64,000 nucleotides of DNA, taken from Actinoplanes oblitus (GTDB lineage: Bacteria; Actinomycetota; Actinomycetes; Mycobacteriales; Micromonosporaceae). The notes beneath the pieces are model-generated. The model searched no databases. It was not told the DNA's origin and was given only the letters and a program-made list of their open reading frames with translations. Below, one piece after another: positions 19,264 through 26,698 of this stretch (positions are counted from its first letter, which is position 1; every line of letters starts with the position of its first letter). The stretch spans positions 3,177,501 through 3,241,500 of the forward strand of contig NZ_CP126980.1 of assembly GCF_030252345.1 (NCBI RefSeq), read 5' to 3'. The position numbers and the translations under genes were made by a program.

Positions 19264-20490
19264 GTGGGTCATCAGGCGTTCGCGGAGACGTTGAGCGATC
19301 GGCGGCAGGTCGCTGATCGGCTCGCCGAGGTGGAGCGCCTGGCCAGCCTCGGCTGGGGCGAGTGGGACCTGGTCACCGGCGAGGTGTACTGGTCGCCCCA
19401 GCTGTACCGGATCTACCAGCGGGACCCGGCGCTCGGCCCGCACTCGCACGCCGAGGGACGGCACGCGGCGGTGGACGGCGAGCACTCGCTGCGCGAGATC
19501 GCGCTGGCCGCGGCGCGCGGGTCGGATCGGATCGAGCTGTTCACCAGGGTCCGGATCGCCGGCCGGATCCGGCGGCTGCGGACGATCGCGGAGACCGTCC
19601 GGGACGCCGACGGGCGGCCGATCCGGCTCTTCGGCATCGTCCAGGACGTCACCGAGCAGCAGGTCAGCGCGAAGCAGTTGGCCGAGGTCGAGCACAAGCT
19701 GGACGAGCAGCGCCGGGCCGCCGACGCCGAGCACGACCTGGCACTGCGGCTTCAGGAGATCATCCTGCCGATCCCGGACGAGCCGATCGAGCTGCCCGGG
19801 CTCAAGGCCGCGATCCGCTACCTGCCGGCCGGGCAGGACTCGATGGTCGGCGGCGACTGGTACCACGCGGCAGCGCTGCGCGACGGGACGGTGCTGCTCG
19901 CGGTCGGCGACGTCACCGGGCACGGCACCCAGGCGGCCAGCAACATGGCCCAGCTGCGGCACGCGCTGCGCGCGCTGACCGTGCTGGACAGCGACCCGGC
20001 CACCCTGCTCGGGCACCTCAACCGGCTCACCTGCGAGCTGGAGCGGGAGTCGCCGGAGCTGGCCGCGACGGCGGTGATCGCCCGATTCGACCCGTACCGC
20101 CTGGAGCTGACCTGGGCGCAGGCCGGCCATCCGCCGCCGATGCTGTGCCGGGCCGGGCGTACCACGACGCTGGCCCGCCCGGCCGGACCGATGCTCGGCG
20201 TGCTGGAGGACGCCCGCTACGCCACGGCGGTCACCGACTTCCGCCCCGGCGACGTGCTGCTGCTCTACACCGACGGCCTGGTGGAGTACCGCGGGCAGAG
20301 CCTGGACACCGGCCTGGACGCGGTGATCCGCGCGGTCGACGACGCGGTCCGCGCCGCGCCGCAGCAGCCGCTCGCCGAGCTGGTCGGGCGCCTGCGGCGG
20401 GCCAATCCGGACGACGACACCTGCATCCTCGCGGTCCGCCCGTCCACCGGCCACACGCGCGACCTGCGCCACCTGATGACCCGCCGCTAG
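19264..20490 (+). CDS. PAS-PP2C (SpoIIE-type) serine phosphatase
   Basis: The protein has 408 residues. A PAS fold occupies about residues 20-130 (GWGEWDLVTGEVYWSPQLYRIY, then FGIVQDVTEQQ), followed by a coiled linker and a PP2C/SpoIIE phosphatase domain from about 165. Metal-binding signatures are MVGGDWYHA, VGDVTGHGTQAA and LLYTDGLVE, and the terminal DDDTCILAVRP is also present. Such enzymes dephosphorylate STAS anti-sigma antagonists in partner-switching networks; the STAS protein at 7645-8046 is a possible but unproven partner. GTG 19264 has GGGGAGG 8 nt upstream. Confidence 0.92.
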   Translation: MGHQAFAETLSDRRQVADRLAEVERLASLGWGEWDLVTGEVYWSPQLYRIYQRDPALGPHSHAEGRHAAVDGEHSLREIALAAARGSDRIELFTRVRIAGRIRRLRTIAETVRDADGRPIRLFGIVQDVTEQQVSAKQLAEVEHKLDEQRRAADAEHDLALRLQEIILPIPDEPIELPGLKAAIRYLPAGQDSMVGGDWYHAAALRDGTVLLAVGDVTGHGTQAASNMAQLRHALRALTVLDSDPATLLGHLNRLTCELERESPELAATAVIARFDPYRLELTWAQAGHPPPMLCRAGRTTTLARPAGPMLGVLEDARYATAVTDFRPGDVLLLYTDGLVEYRGQSLDTGLDAVIRAVDDAVRAAPQQPLAELVGRLRRANPDDDTCILAVRPSTGHTRDLRHLMTRR

Positions 20491-20653
20491 GCCGGACTCC
20501 GAAACACGGCTTAGGTCCGCTGCCCGGTTCCGGCGCTTTCCGGTACGGCTGGTCCGCGAGCCACGCTCGCCGGCGAAACACCGACAGGACGGTGTCGCCG
20601 AGTCCGCGCAGGATCGGGGTGGTAGCGATTCCCGCGAGCGAGGAGAACTCACC

Positions 20654-21022
20654 ATGTCGCGTGCCGACGAGCTGGCGGCCGCCTGGGTCGCGTTCTGGAA
20701 CGGCGACCTGTCCCGGGCCGGGACCCTGCTGTCCAGCGGCTTCCGGATCCACTTCGCCGGCGGCAACGACGCGGCGCTGGCCGGCGACCGGGTGCGCGGC
20801 CCGGCCGAGATGGCCGCCTATGTCGAGGACTTCCGGGAACAGCGGCCGGGGCTGCGGTTCACCCTGGACGGGCCGCCGGTCGCGGGCGACGCCGGGTTCG
20901 CCATCCGGTGGACCGCCCAGCGGGCCGGGGTGCACGTCGGCGGCATCGACCTGCTGCACCTGGCCGGCGACCGGATCGCCGAGGTGTGGTCGGTGACCGG
21001 GGAACGGCCGTTCCCGGGCTGA
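20654..21022 (+). CDS. SnoaL/NTF2-like small protein
   Basis: The protein has 122 residues with the layout of the NTF2-like cone fold: an N-terminal helix (ADELAAAWVAFWNGDLSRAGTLLS), FRIHFAGG, a second helix (GPAEMAAYVEDFREQRPG), and closing strands ending IDLLHLAGDRIAEVWSV. That last pattern is a signature of SnoaL-like polyketide cyclase-type proteins. Members bind or isomerise small hydrophobic compounds; this substrate is unknown. ATG 20654 has GAGGAGA 7 nt upstream. It stands alone between the phosphatase and the glnX-like gene. Confidence 0.82.
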   Translation: MSRADELAAAWVAFWNGDLSRAGTLLSSGFRIHFAGGNDAALAGDRVRGPAEMAAYVEDFREQRPGLRFTLDGPPVAGDAGFAIRWTAQRAGVHVGGIDLLHLAGDRIAEVWSVTGERPFPG

Positions 21023-21106
21023 CCACGAGCCCGGCACCGGTCACGTATCGCGTTGTCGGTACCCCGTACTGTCATCGGCAGTCGTCTGTGAACCAGGGGG
21101 TGGGCG

Positions 21107-22360
21107 TTGCCGACAGTCCTGCGCCGTCTCGCCACGCCGGACCTGTATCGCCTGATCGCGGTCACCCTGATCGCGCTCGGCGTCGGCCTGGGCGGCACCG
21201 CGCTCGCCACCGTGCACCACCGTGCCGCGCTGACCGAGGACATCACCACGGTGAGCGGGCCGCTCAGCGTCGATGCCCAGGAGCTCTACCGGTCGCTGTC
21301 CGACGCGGACGCCACGGCGGCCACCGCGTTCCTGAGCAACGGCGCCGAGCGGACCGAGCTACGCCAGCGGTACCTCGACGACCTCGCCCGGGCCGGTGCC
21401 GCGCTGACCGTCGCCACCCGCGACGCCGACGACGCGGACGCGGCCCGGCTCGCGGTGCTCACCACCCAGCTGCCGGTCTACACCGGACTGGTGGAGACGG
21501 CCCGGTCGTATAACCGGCTCGGCACGCCGCTCGGCGGCGCCTATCTGCGGGAGGCGTCGGCGCTGATGCGGCACACCCTGCTGCCACAGGCGGAGGGCCT
21601 GTTCACCTCGGCGCAGGACCGGGTGGACGCCGCGCAGCGCGACGCCACCGGGTTCCCGTGGCCGGTGCTGCTGCTCGGCCTGCTCACCGTGGCCGGGCTG
21701 GTCGGGGCGCAGGTGCTGGTCGCCCGCCGGACCAACCGGGTGTTCAACGTCGGACTGGTCGCCGCCGCCCTGGTCGCCCTGATCCTGCTGGCCTGGCCGG
21801 TCACCGCGCTGAGCGCCGCGGCGAGCCGGGTGGACGCCGGCCGTGGCGAGGGCTCGGCGCTGGTCTCGGCACTCGCCGACGGCCGCCGGCTCGCCCTGCA
21901 GGCCCGCGCCGACGAGGCGCTCACGCTCATCGCCCGGGGCAGCGGCGCCGCGTTCGAGAAGGACTACGTCACGGTGATGGCGGATCTGGACCGGGTGATG
22001 GGCACCGCCCTGAGACACGCCCCGGCCGCCGACCGGCAGCTCATCGAGCAGGCCCGCGAGCAGGCCGACCGGTGGTACGACATGCACCGCCAGCTGCGCC
22101 AGCTCGACGACCGGGGTGACTACCTGGCCGCGGTGGCCAGCGCGACGGCGACCGGCAAGGCCGACCTGCCGGCCGTCTTCGGTCAGCTGGACACCGCGGT
22201 GACCACCGCCCTGGCCGCCGCGAACGAGCGGGTGGACCGGCAGGCCGGCCGGGGCGGCTCGGCCCTGACCGGCCTGGAGATCGCGTTGCTGCTGCTCACC
22301 GGTGGCCTGGTCGCCGCGGTGATCCTCGGGTTCCGTCCCCGGCTCAAGGAGTACCGATGA
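21107..22360 (+). CDS. GlnX-like membrane sensor component
   Basis: The protein has 417 residues with four predicted helices: LIAVTLIALGVGLGGTALAT (about 16-35), WPVLLLGLLTVAGLVGAQVL (about 184-203), VGLVAAALVALILLAWPV (about 215-232) and LEIALLLLTGGLVAAVILGF near the end. Two helical outer domains of about 150 residues lie between them. Size, topology and the overlapping downstream binding-protein gene match the GlnX-GlnH pair, which in mycobacteria signals amino-acid availability to the kinase PknG. TTG 21107 is the only usable start, with AGGGGG 6 nt upstream. No pknG-like gene is nearby. Confidence 0.75.
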   Translation: MPTVLRRLATPDLYRLIAVTLIALGVGLGGTALATVHHRAALTEDITTVSGPLSVDAQELYRSLSDADATAATAFLSNGAERTELRQRYLDDLARAGAALTVATRDADDADAARLAVLTTQLPVYTGLVETARSYNRLGTPLGGAYLREASALMRHTLLPQAEGLFTSAQDRVDAAQRDATGFPWPVLLLGLLTVAGLVGAQVLVARRTNRVFNVGLVAAALVALILLAWPVTALSAAASRVDAGRGEGSALVSALADGRRLALQARADEALTLIARGSGAAFEKDYVTVMADLDRVMGTALRHAPAADRQLIEQAREQADRWYDMHRQLRQLDDRGDYLAAVASATATGKADLPAVFGQLDTAVTTALAAANERVDRQAGRGGSALTGLEIALLLLTGGLVAAVILGFRPRLKEYR

Positions 22361-23334
22361 AACGGGTCGTCGCGACGCTGGCCGCGCTTGTCCTGCTCAC
22401 CCCGCTCGCCGGCTGCGGCTCGGCGGACGAGCGACCGGGTTCCGCCACGGGGGTCCGCGCCGCCCTGCCGCTGCCGGAGAACGTGCAGGATCCGGCCGAG
22501 ATCCCGAGCGCCCGGCCGGCCCCGGACTGCGACCCCCGGGCCAGCCTGCGGCCGACCGGCGCGCTGCCGGCACCGGGACGGATGCCGGCCGGCTCGACCA
22601 TGGCCAGGATCGTCGCCCGGGGCCGGCTGATCGTCGGCATCGACCAGAACGCGTACCTGTTCGGATACCGCGACCCGAACACCGGCGACCTGGTCGGCTT
22701 CGAGATCGACATCGCGCGGGCGATGGCGAAGGCGCTGTTCGGCGACGCCCGGAAGATCCAGTTCCTGGCGATCACCACTGCCGACCGGATCCCGGTGCTG
22801 CAGAGCGGCAAGGCCGACATGGTGGTCCGGACCATGACGATGACCTGTGAGCGCTGGCAGCAGGTGTCGTTCTCCACCGAGTACCTCACCTCCCACCAGC
22901 GGTTGCTGGTCCGCAAGGGCTCCGGGATCAGGGAGTTCACCGACCTGGGTGGCCGCAAGGTCTGCGCGACCCGGGGCAGTACCAGCATCGTGACCATCGC
23001 GGAGCAGCCGGCCAAGCCGATCCCGGTGGCCACCGACAGCACCCTGGACTGCCTGGTGATGCTCCAGCAGGGGCAGGTGGACGCGGTGTCCACCATCGAC
23101 GTGCTGCTGGCCGGGCTGGCCGCGCAGGACCCGAGCACCGAGGTGGTCGGCAGGTTCAGCTCGGACGAGCCGTCCGGCGTGGGGATCGCGAAGAACTCGC
23201 CCGATCTGGTGCGGTTCGCCAACGGGGTGCTCGACAAGATGCGTGCGGACGGGTCCTGGACCAGCATCTACAACCGGTGGCTGACGCCGCTCGGGCCGGC
23301 TCCGGCACCGCCGGCGCCGGTCTACCGGGACTGA
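22357..23334 (+). CDS. GlnH-like amino-acid-binding lipoprotein
   Basis: The protein has 325 residues. It has a lipoprotein signal peptide with lipobox LAGC at residues 17-20. A family 3 solute-binding domain starts near residue 90: RLIVGIDQNAYLFGYRDP, then GDLVGFEIDIARAMAKALFG, and a second lobe with DLGGRKVCATRGSTS. Members bind glutamate or aspartate. The ATG overlaps the glnX-like stop (ATGA), giving translational coupling. With no ABC permease or ATPase adjacent, a sensor rather than transport role is likely, as in the mycobacterial GlnH-GlnX-PknG pathway. Confidence 0.85.
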   Translation: MKRVVATLAALVLLTPLAGCGSADERPGSATGVRAALPLPENVQDPAEIPSARPAPDCDPRASLRPTGALPAPGRMPAGSTMARIVARGRLIVGIDQNAYLFGYRDPNTGDLVGFEIDIARAMAKALFGDARKIQFLAITTADRIPVLQSGKADMVVRTMTMTCERWQQVSFSTEYLTSHQRLLVRKGSGIREFTDLGGRKVCATRGSTSIVTIAEQPAKPIPVATDSTLDCLVMLQQGQVDAVSTIDVLLAGLAAQDPSTEVVGRFSSDEPSGVGIAKNSPDLVRFANGVLDKMRADGSWTSIYNRWLTPLGPAPAPPAPVYRD

Positions 23335-23346
23335 CCGCCGGCGCTT

Positions 23347-24936
23347 TCACCGGTGCCGGCCGCCCCGCGCGGCCGGCGGCACCGACTCGGTGGCCGGTGG
23401 GGCTGGGGAAGCGGTTGCCGGCACGGGGTCGGTGGCCGGTGGGGCCGGGGAGGCGGTTGCCGGCACGGGGTCGGTGGCCGGTGGGGCCGGGGAGGCGGTT
23501 GCTGGCATGGGGTCGGTGGCCGGTGCCGCCGGGGCCGCCGGCCGCAGGCGGGTCGCGAGCAGGGCGGCCAGCACCATCAGCGCCGCCGCCACCCCGAAGA
23601 CGGTGTCCACCCCGGCGGTGAGTGCCGCCGGCCGCGCCGCCGCCGCGGTGACCGTCAGGCCGCCGGTCCGCGACTGGACGACGGCTGTCAGCAGCGACCC
23701 GAACGCCGCCGCCCCGATCGCCCCGCCCAGCGACTGGAAGAACCGGATCCCCGTGGTCGCCGCTCCGAGCTGATGCCGCGGCGCGCTCAGCTGCACCGCC
23801 ATGATCAGCTTGCCGAGCAGCTGCCCGAACCCGATGCCGAGCAGCACCAGCTCGGCGCGGATCAGCCACAGTGACGTGTCGGCCCGGGTGAGTGCGAGGG
23901 CGCCGAGGGCCAGTGCCGCACAGCCGGTGCCGGCCACCATGGTGGTGCGCAGCGGCCAGCCCAGCCGGGCGAACGCCACGCCGGACAGCGCGATCCCGGC
24001 TGCCAGGAACGCCGGGTAGGTGCCCGCCGCGCCGGCGCTGATCCCGCGGCCGACCTGCAGGTACACCATCAGGTAGACCATCACGCCGACCAGCGCGACG
24101 CCGACCAGGGCCTGGATCACGAAGCTGTCCCGGACGGTGGGGATCCGGAACAGGCCGGGCGGCAGGATCGGGTCCGGGCTGCGGCGCTGCCACCACAGGA
24201 ACGCCGCCAGGCAGGTGACCGCGGTGCCGGCCAGGCCCAGGATGGTGGGCGACGACCAGGCGTACCGGTCGCCGCCCCAGTCGCAGGCCAGCAGCAGGGC
24301 GCCGGCGAAACCGGCGACCAGGCCGGCCCCGAACAGGTCGACGTGCGTGCCGGTGCCGTGCCGGGGCAGCCGCAGCACGAGCAGGGCGCCGGTCACGATC
24401 ACCGCGCCGAGCGGCACGTTGACGTAGAAGATCCAGCGCCAATCTCCGTGGTCGGCGAAGAAACCGCCGATCAGCGGGCCGATCGCCATGCCGAAGCCGC
24501 CGACCAGACCGGCCATCCCGCCCGGGCCCTGCCTGTCGCCCGGCCGGCGCAGGTGCGCCATCACCACCATGGTGACGCTCATCAGGCCGCCCGCGCCCAG
24601 GCCCTGTACCGCCCGGAACGCGATCAGCTGCCCCATCGTCTGCGCCGTGCCGCAGAGCACCGAGCCGAACAGGAACAGCAGCACGGTGCCGAGGAAGACC
24701 CGTTTCGGTCCCCACACGTCGCACAGCCGTCCGTAGAGCGGCAGGACCACCGTGGCGGCCAGGGTGAACGCCGCGACCAGCCAGGCCACCTGGTCGACGC
24801 CGTGCACCGGGTCGAGGTCCCGGACGATCGGGACGATGGCCGCCGACACGATGTTCTGATCCAGGATCGCCAGCACGATCGTCGCCAGGCACAGGATCAT
24901 CCCGATCCCGCGCTCCACTTTGCTCATCTCGGTCAT
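23347..24936 (-). CDS. MFS drug exporter, DHA2 (14-helix) type
   Basis: The protein has 529 residues. It carries the DHA2 hallmarks AILDQNIVSAAIVPIVRDL in helix 1, YGRLCDVWGPKRVF (motif A), FRAVQGLGAGGLMSV, and GGFGMAIGPLIGGFFADHGDWRWIF (motif C). It should export hydrophobic drugs by proton antiport. The C-terminal 55 or so residues are a low-complexity tail of a 14-residue repeat (PATASPAPPATDPV) encoded by near-identical 42-bp DNA repeats. It is divergent from a TetR gene, its likely repressor. ATG 24936 is preceded by TACGGT at a 6-nt distance, suggesting a leaderless mRNA; ATG 24927 is an alternative. Confidence 0.92.
   Translation of the reverse strand: MTEMSKVERGIGMILCLATIVLAILDQNIVSAAIVPIVRDLDPVHGVDQVAWLVAAFTLAATVVLPLYGRLCDVWGPKRVFLGTVLLFLFGSVLCGTAQTMGQLIAFRAVQGLGAGGLMSVTMVVMAHLRRPGDRQGPGGMAGLVGGFGMAIGPLIGGFFADHGDWRWIFYVNVPLGAVIVTGALLVLRLPRHGTGTHVDLFGAGLVAGFAGALLLACDWGGDRYAWSSPTILGLAGTAVTCLAAFLWWQRRSPDPILPPGLFRIPTVRDSFVIQALVGVALVGVMVYLMVYLQVGRGISAGAAGTYPAFLAAGIALSGVAFARLGWPLRTTMVAGTGCAALALGALALTRADTSLWLIRAELVLLGIGFGQLLGKLIMAVQLSAPRHQLGAATTGIRFFQSLGGAIGAAAFGSLLTAVVQSRTGGLTVTAAAARPAALTAGVDTVFGVAAALMVLAALLATRLRPAAPAAPATDPMPATASPAPPATDPVPATASPAPPATDPVPATASPAPPATESVPPAARGGRHR
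23391..23530. repeat. 42-bp tandem repeat inside the MFS exporter gene (3 copies plus partial)
   Basis: Copies beginning GTGGCCGGTGGGG recur every 42 bp from about 23391 and differ at only a few positions, with a partial fourth copy merging into the helix-coding part. The repeat encodes the 14-residue tail unit of the exporter. Near identity at the DNA level suggests recent slippage-type expansion. Confidence 0.75.
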
Positions 24937-24942
24937 GCGGCG

Positions 24943-25008
24943 ACCGTACGCAAGAATTTTGGTCTGGGTCAAGGTTTTGTCTGTGACCAAATTTGACTCT
25001 GGTAAAGT
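24943..25008. promoter_or_regulatory. divergent promoter/operator region between MFS exporter and TetR
   Basis: This AT-rich patch holds TTTGGTC (24958-24964) and GACCAAA (24985-24991) as an inverted repeat, with further related half-sites between. On the minus strand TTGACC and TACGGT are separated by 17 nt, then 6 nt to the exporter ATG. On the plus strand TAAAGT (25003-25008) lies 6 nt before the tetR ATG. The TetR protein probably binds here and represses both genes. Confidence 0.65.
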
Positions 25009-25014
25009 TCGGGC

Positions 25015-25653
25015 ATGGACGTCGGCCTTCGGGAGCGCAAGAAGCTGGAGACCCGCCGGGTGCTCTGGACCACCGCCATCGACCTGTTCGTCGAGCGCGG
25101 TTTCGACAACGTCGCGATGGCCGAGATCGCGGCCGCCGCCAATGTCTCCAAGACCACCGTCTTCAACTATTTCGGCAGCAAGGAGGACCTGGTCCTGGGT
25201 CCGCTGGAGGAGCACGTCGACGAGCCGGCCCGGGTGGTCCGGGAGCGTGCGCCGGGCGAGTCGCCGGTGGCGGCACTGCGGCGGCACTTCCTGGCGGCAC
25301 TGGCCGCGCGGGATGCCGCGACGGGTCTCTGCGACCGGCCGAACGTGCTGCGGGTGCAGCAGCTGATCCTCGGCACTCCGGCGTTGACGCCGCGGCTCTA
25401 CACGGCGACGGCGCGCGGCCAGCAGCTGCTGGCCGCCGAGCTGGCGACGCTCGTCGACGCGGATCTCGCGCGGCTGGCCGCGGCGCAGATCGCCGCGACC
25501 CGGATGGTCCTGGTGATGGAGAACCGCGACCGGTTGCTGGCCGGCGAGTCGGCCGACGCGGTCCACCCGGCCGCGGTCGAGCGGGCGAACCGCGCCTTCG
25601 ACCTGCTCGACGGGGGGTTAGCGATGCTCTTTCATCAGGTGGACGAGGGTTAG
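25015..25653 (+). CDS. TetR-family regulator of the adjacent exporter
   Basis: The protein has 212 residues. The N-terminal DNA-binding domain is ERKKLETRRVLWTTAIDLFV followed by the helix-turn-helix MAEIAAAANVSKTTVFNYFG; the F-x-Y-F-x-S-K-E-D pattern is typical. The rest is a helical ligand-binding domain. It is divergent from the MFS drug exporter with only 78 nt between them, the standard arrangement of a drug-responsive repressor and its pump. The start ATG 25015 seems to be leaderless. Its 3' end overlaps the convergent GNAT gene by 36 nt. Confidence 0.9.
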   Translation: MDVGLRERKKLETRRVLWTTAIDLFVERGFDNVAMAEIAAAANVSKTTVFNYFGSKEDLVLGPLEEHVDEPARVVRERAPGESPVAALRRHFLAALAARDAATGLCDRPNVLRVQQLILGTPALTPRLYTATARGQQLLAAELATLVDADLARLAAAQIAATRMVLVMENRDRLLAGESADAVHPAAVERANRAFDLLDGGLAMLFHQVDEG

Positions 25654-26094
25654 GCCGGGGCGGATCGGCTCGCGGTGCGTCTCGGCGTAGCCGCAGCGTT
25701 CGTACAGGCGGATGTTGCCGGCGCTCAGGTGGCCGGTGAAGAGGGCGAACCACTCGGCCCGGCCGTCGGCGGCGGCCTCGACGGCGGCTAGCAGGCGGGT
25801 GCCGATGCCGCGGCCCTGCTGGTCCGGTGCGACGACCAGGCGGCCGATGCGCAGGACCGGGCCGTCCAGTTCGCCCCGGACGGCGCCGACGACGCGGTGC
25901 CCCAGGGTGGCCTTCACCGCCAGGTTCCCGGTGAGTTCGGTGATCAGCTCGTCCAGCGGCTGGACCAGGGCCGGCAGGTGCGGATCGTCGTAGAGCTGGG
26001 CCTCGACGACGTAGGCGGCCCGCTGCAGGGTGAGGATCTCGCCGGCGTCGGCCGGGCCCGCCGGGCCGATCACGATCTCATCCATGCCGCCCAT
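25618..26094 (-). CDS. GNAT-family N-acetyltransferase
   Basis: The protein has 158 residues. The acetyl-CoA-binding motif A is RIGRLVVAPDQQGRGIGTRLLAAVE, with the Q-x-x-G-x-G pyrophosphate loop intact. Motif B-like NIRLYERCGYAETHREPI follows. The acceptor is unknown. The frame is open much further upstream, but GGAGG lies just ahead of ATG 26094 (and 12 nt ahead of ATG 26085), so a start here is likely. It converges on and overlaps the tetR gene. Confidence 0.88.
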   Translation of the reverse strand: MGGMDEIVIGPAGPADAGEILTLQRAAYVVEAQLYDDPHLPALVQPLDELITELTGNLAVKATLGHRVVGAVRGELDGPVLRIGRLVVAPDQQGRGIGTRLLAAVEAAADGRAEWFALFTGHLSAGNIRLYERCGYAETHREPIRPGLTLVHLMKEHR

Positions 26095-26130
26095 GATCCT
26101 CCGCGCCGCCGCGTTTGACAGGATGTCCCG

Positions 26131-26541
26131 GTGAAACCATCGGTGTCCTGTGTCTTCGTCTGCCACGACGGTGCCGGCCGGATCCTGCTGGCCAAGCGTT
26201 CCGGGCAAGCCCGGGACGAGCCGGGGACCTGGGACTGTGGTGCGGGCGCGCTGGAGTTCGGCGAGACCTTCGAGGCGGCGGTGACCCGCGAGGTCGTGGA
26301 GGAGTACGTCGCCCGGCCGCTGGAGATCACTCAGCTCGGGGTGCGCAACGTGCTGCGCGAGGATCCGCCGTCGCACTGGGTGGCGGTGGTCTTCGCGGTG
26401 CGGGTCGATCCGGCCGCCGTCCGGATCGGCGAGCCGCACAAGTTCGACGAGCTGACCTGGTGCGCTCCGGACGACCTGCCCAGCCCGCGGCACTCGCAGC
26501 TGTCCGCGACGCTGGCGCTGCTGGAGACCGCGGGCGGATAG
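26131..26541 (+). CDS. Nudix hydrolase
   Basis: The protein has 136 residues. The Nudix box lies at residues 39-60: G39-x5-E45-x7-R53-E54-V-x-E57-E58. The usual Gly three residues after the EE pair's start is replaced (EEYV rather than EExG), but the metal-binding glutamates remain. These enzymes hydrolyse nucleoside diphosphates linked to another moiety, and short single-domain members often clean nucleotide pools. GTG 26131 is 36 nt from the divergent GNAT gene. Confidence 0.85.
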   Translation: MKPSVSCVFVCHDGAGRILLAKRSGQARDEPGTWDCGAGALEFGETFEAAVTREVVEEYVARPLEITQLGVRNVLREDPPSHWVAVVFAVRVDPAAVRIGEPHKFDELTWCAPDDLPSPRHSQLSATLALLETAGG

Positions 26542-26698
26542 GTCCGGGTCCGCGGGCGATGCCCGGTACGCCGGCAAGCGGCGGCCGCCACGGGTGGGCG
26601 GTGGGCGTACCGGAGATCGGCGGACCGCGGGGCGAGCGGGCCGTGCGCCGGCGGCCGGGGCTGCGTCCGGTTCGCGCGGAGCGCTAGCGTCGTCGTCG

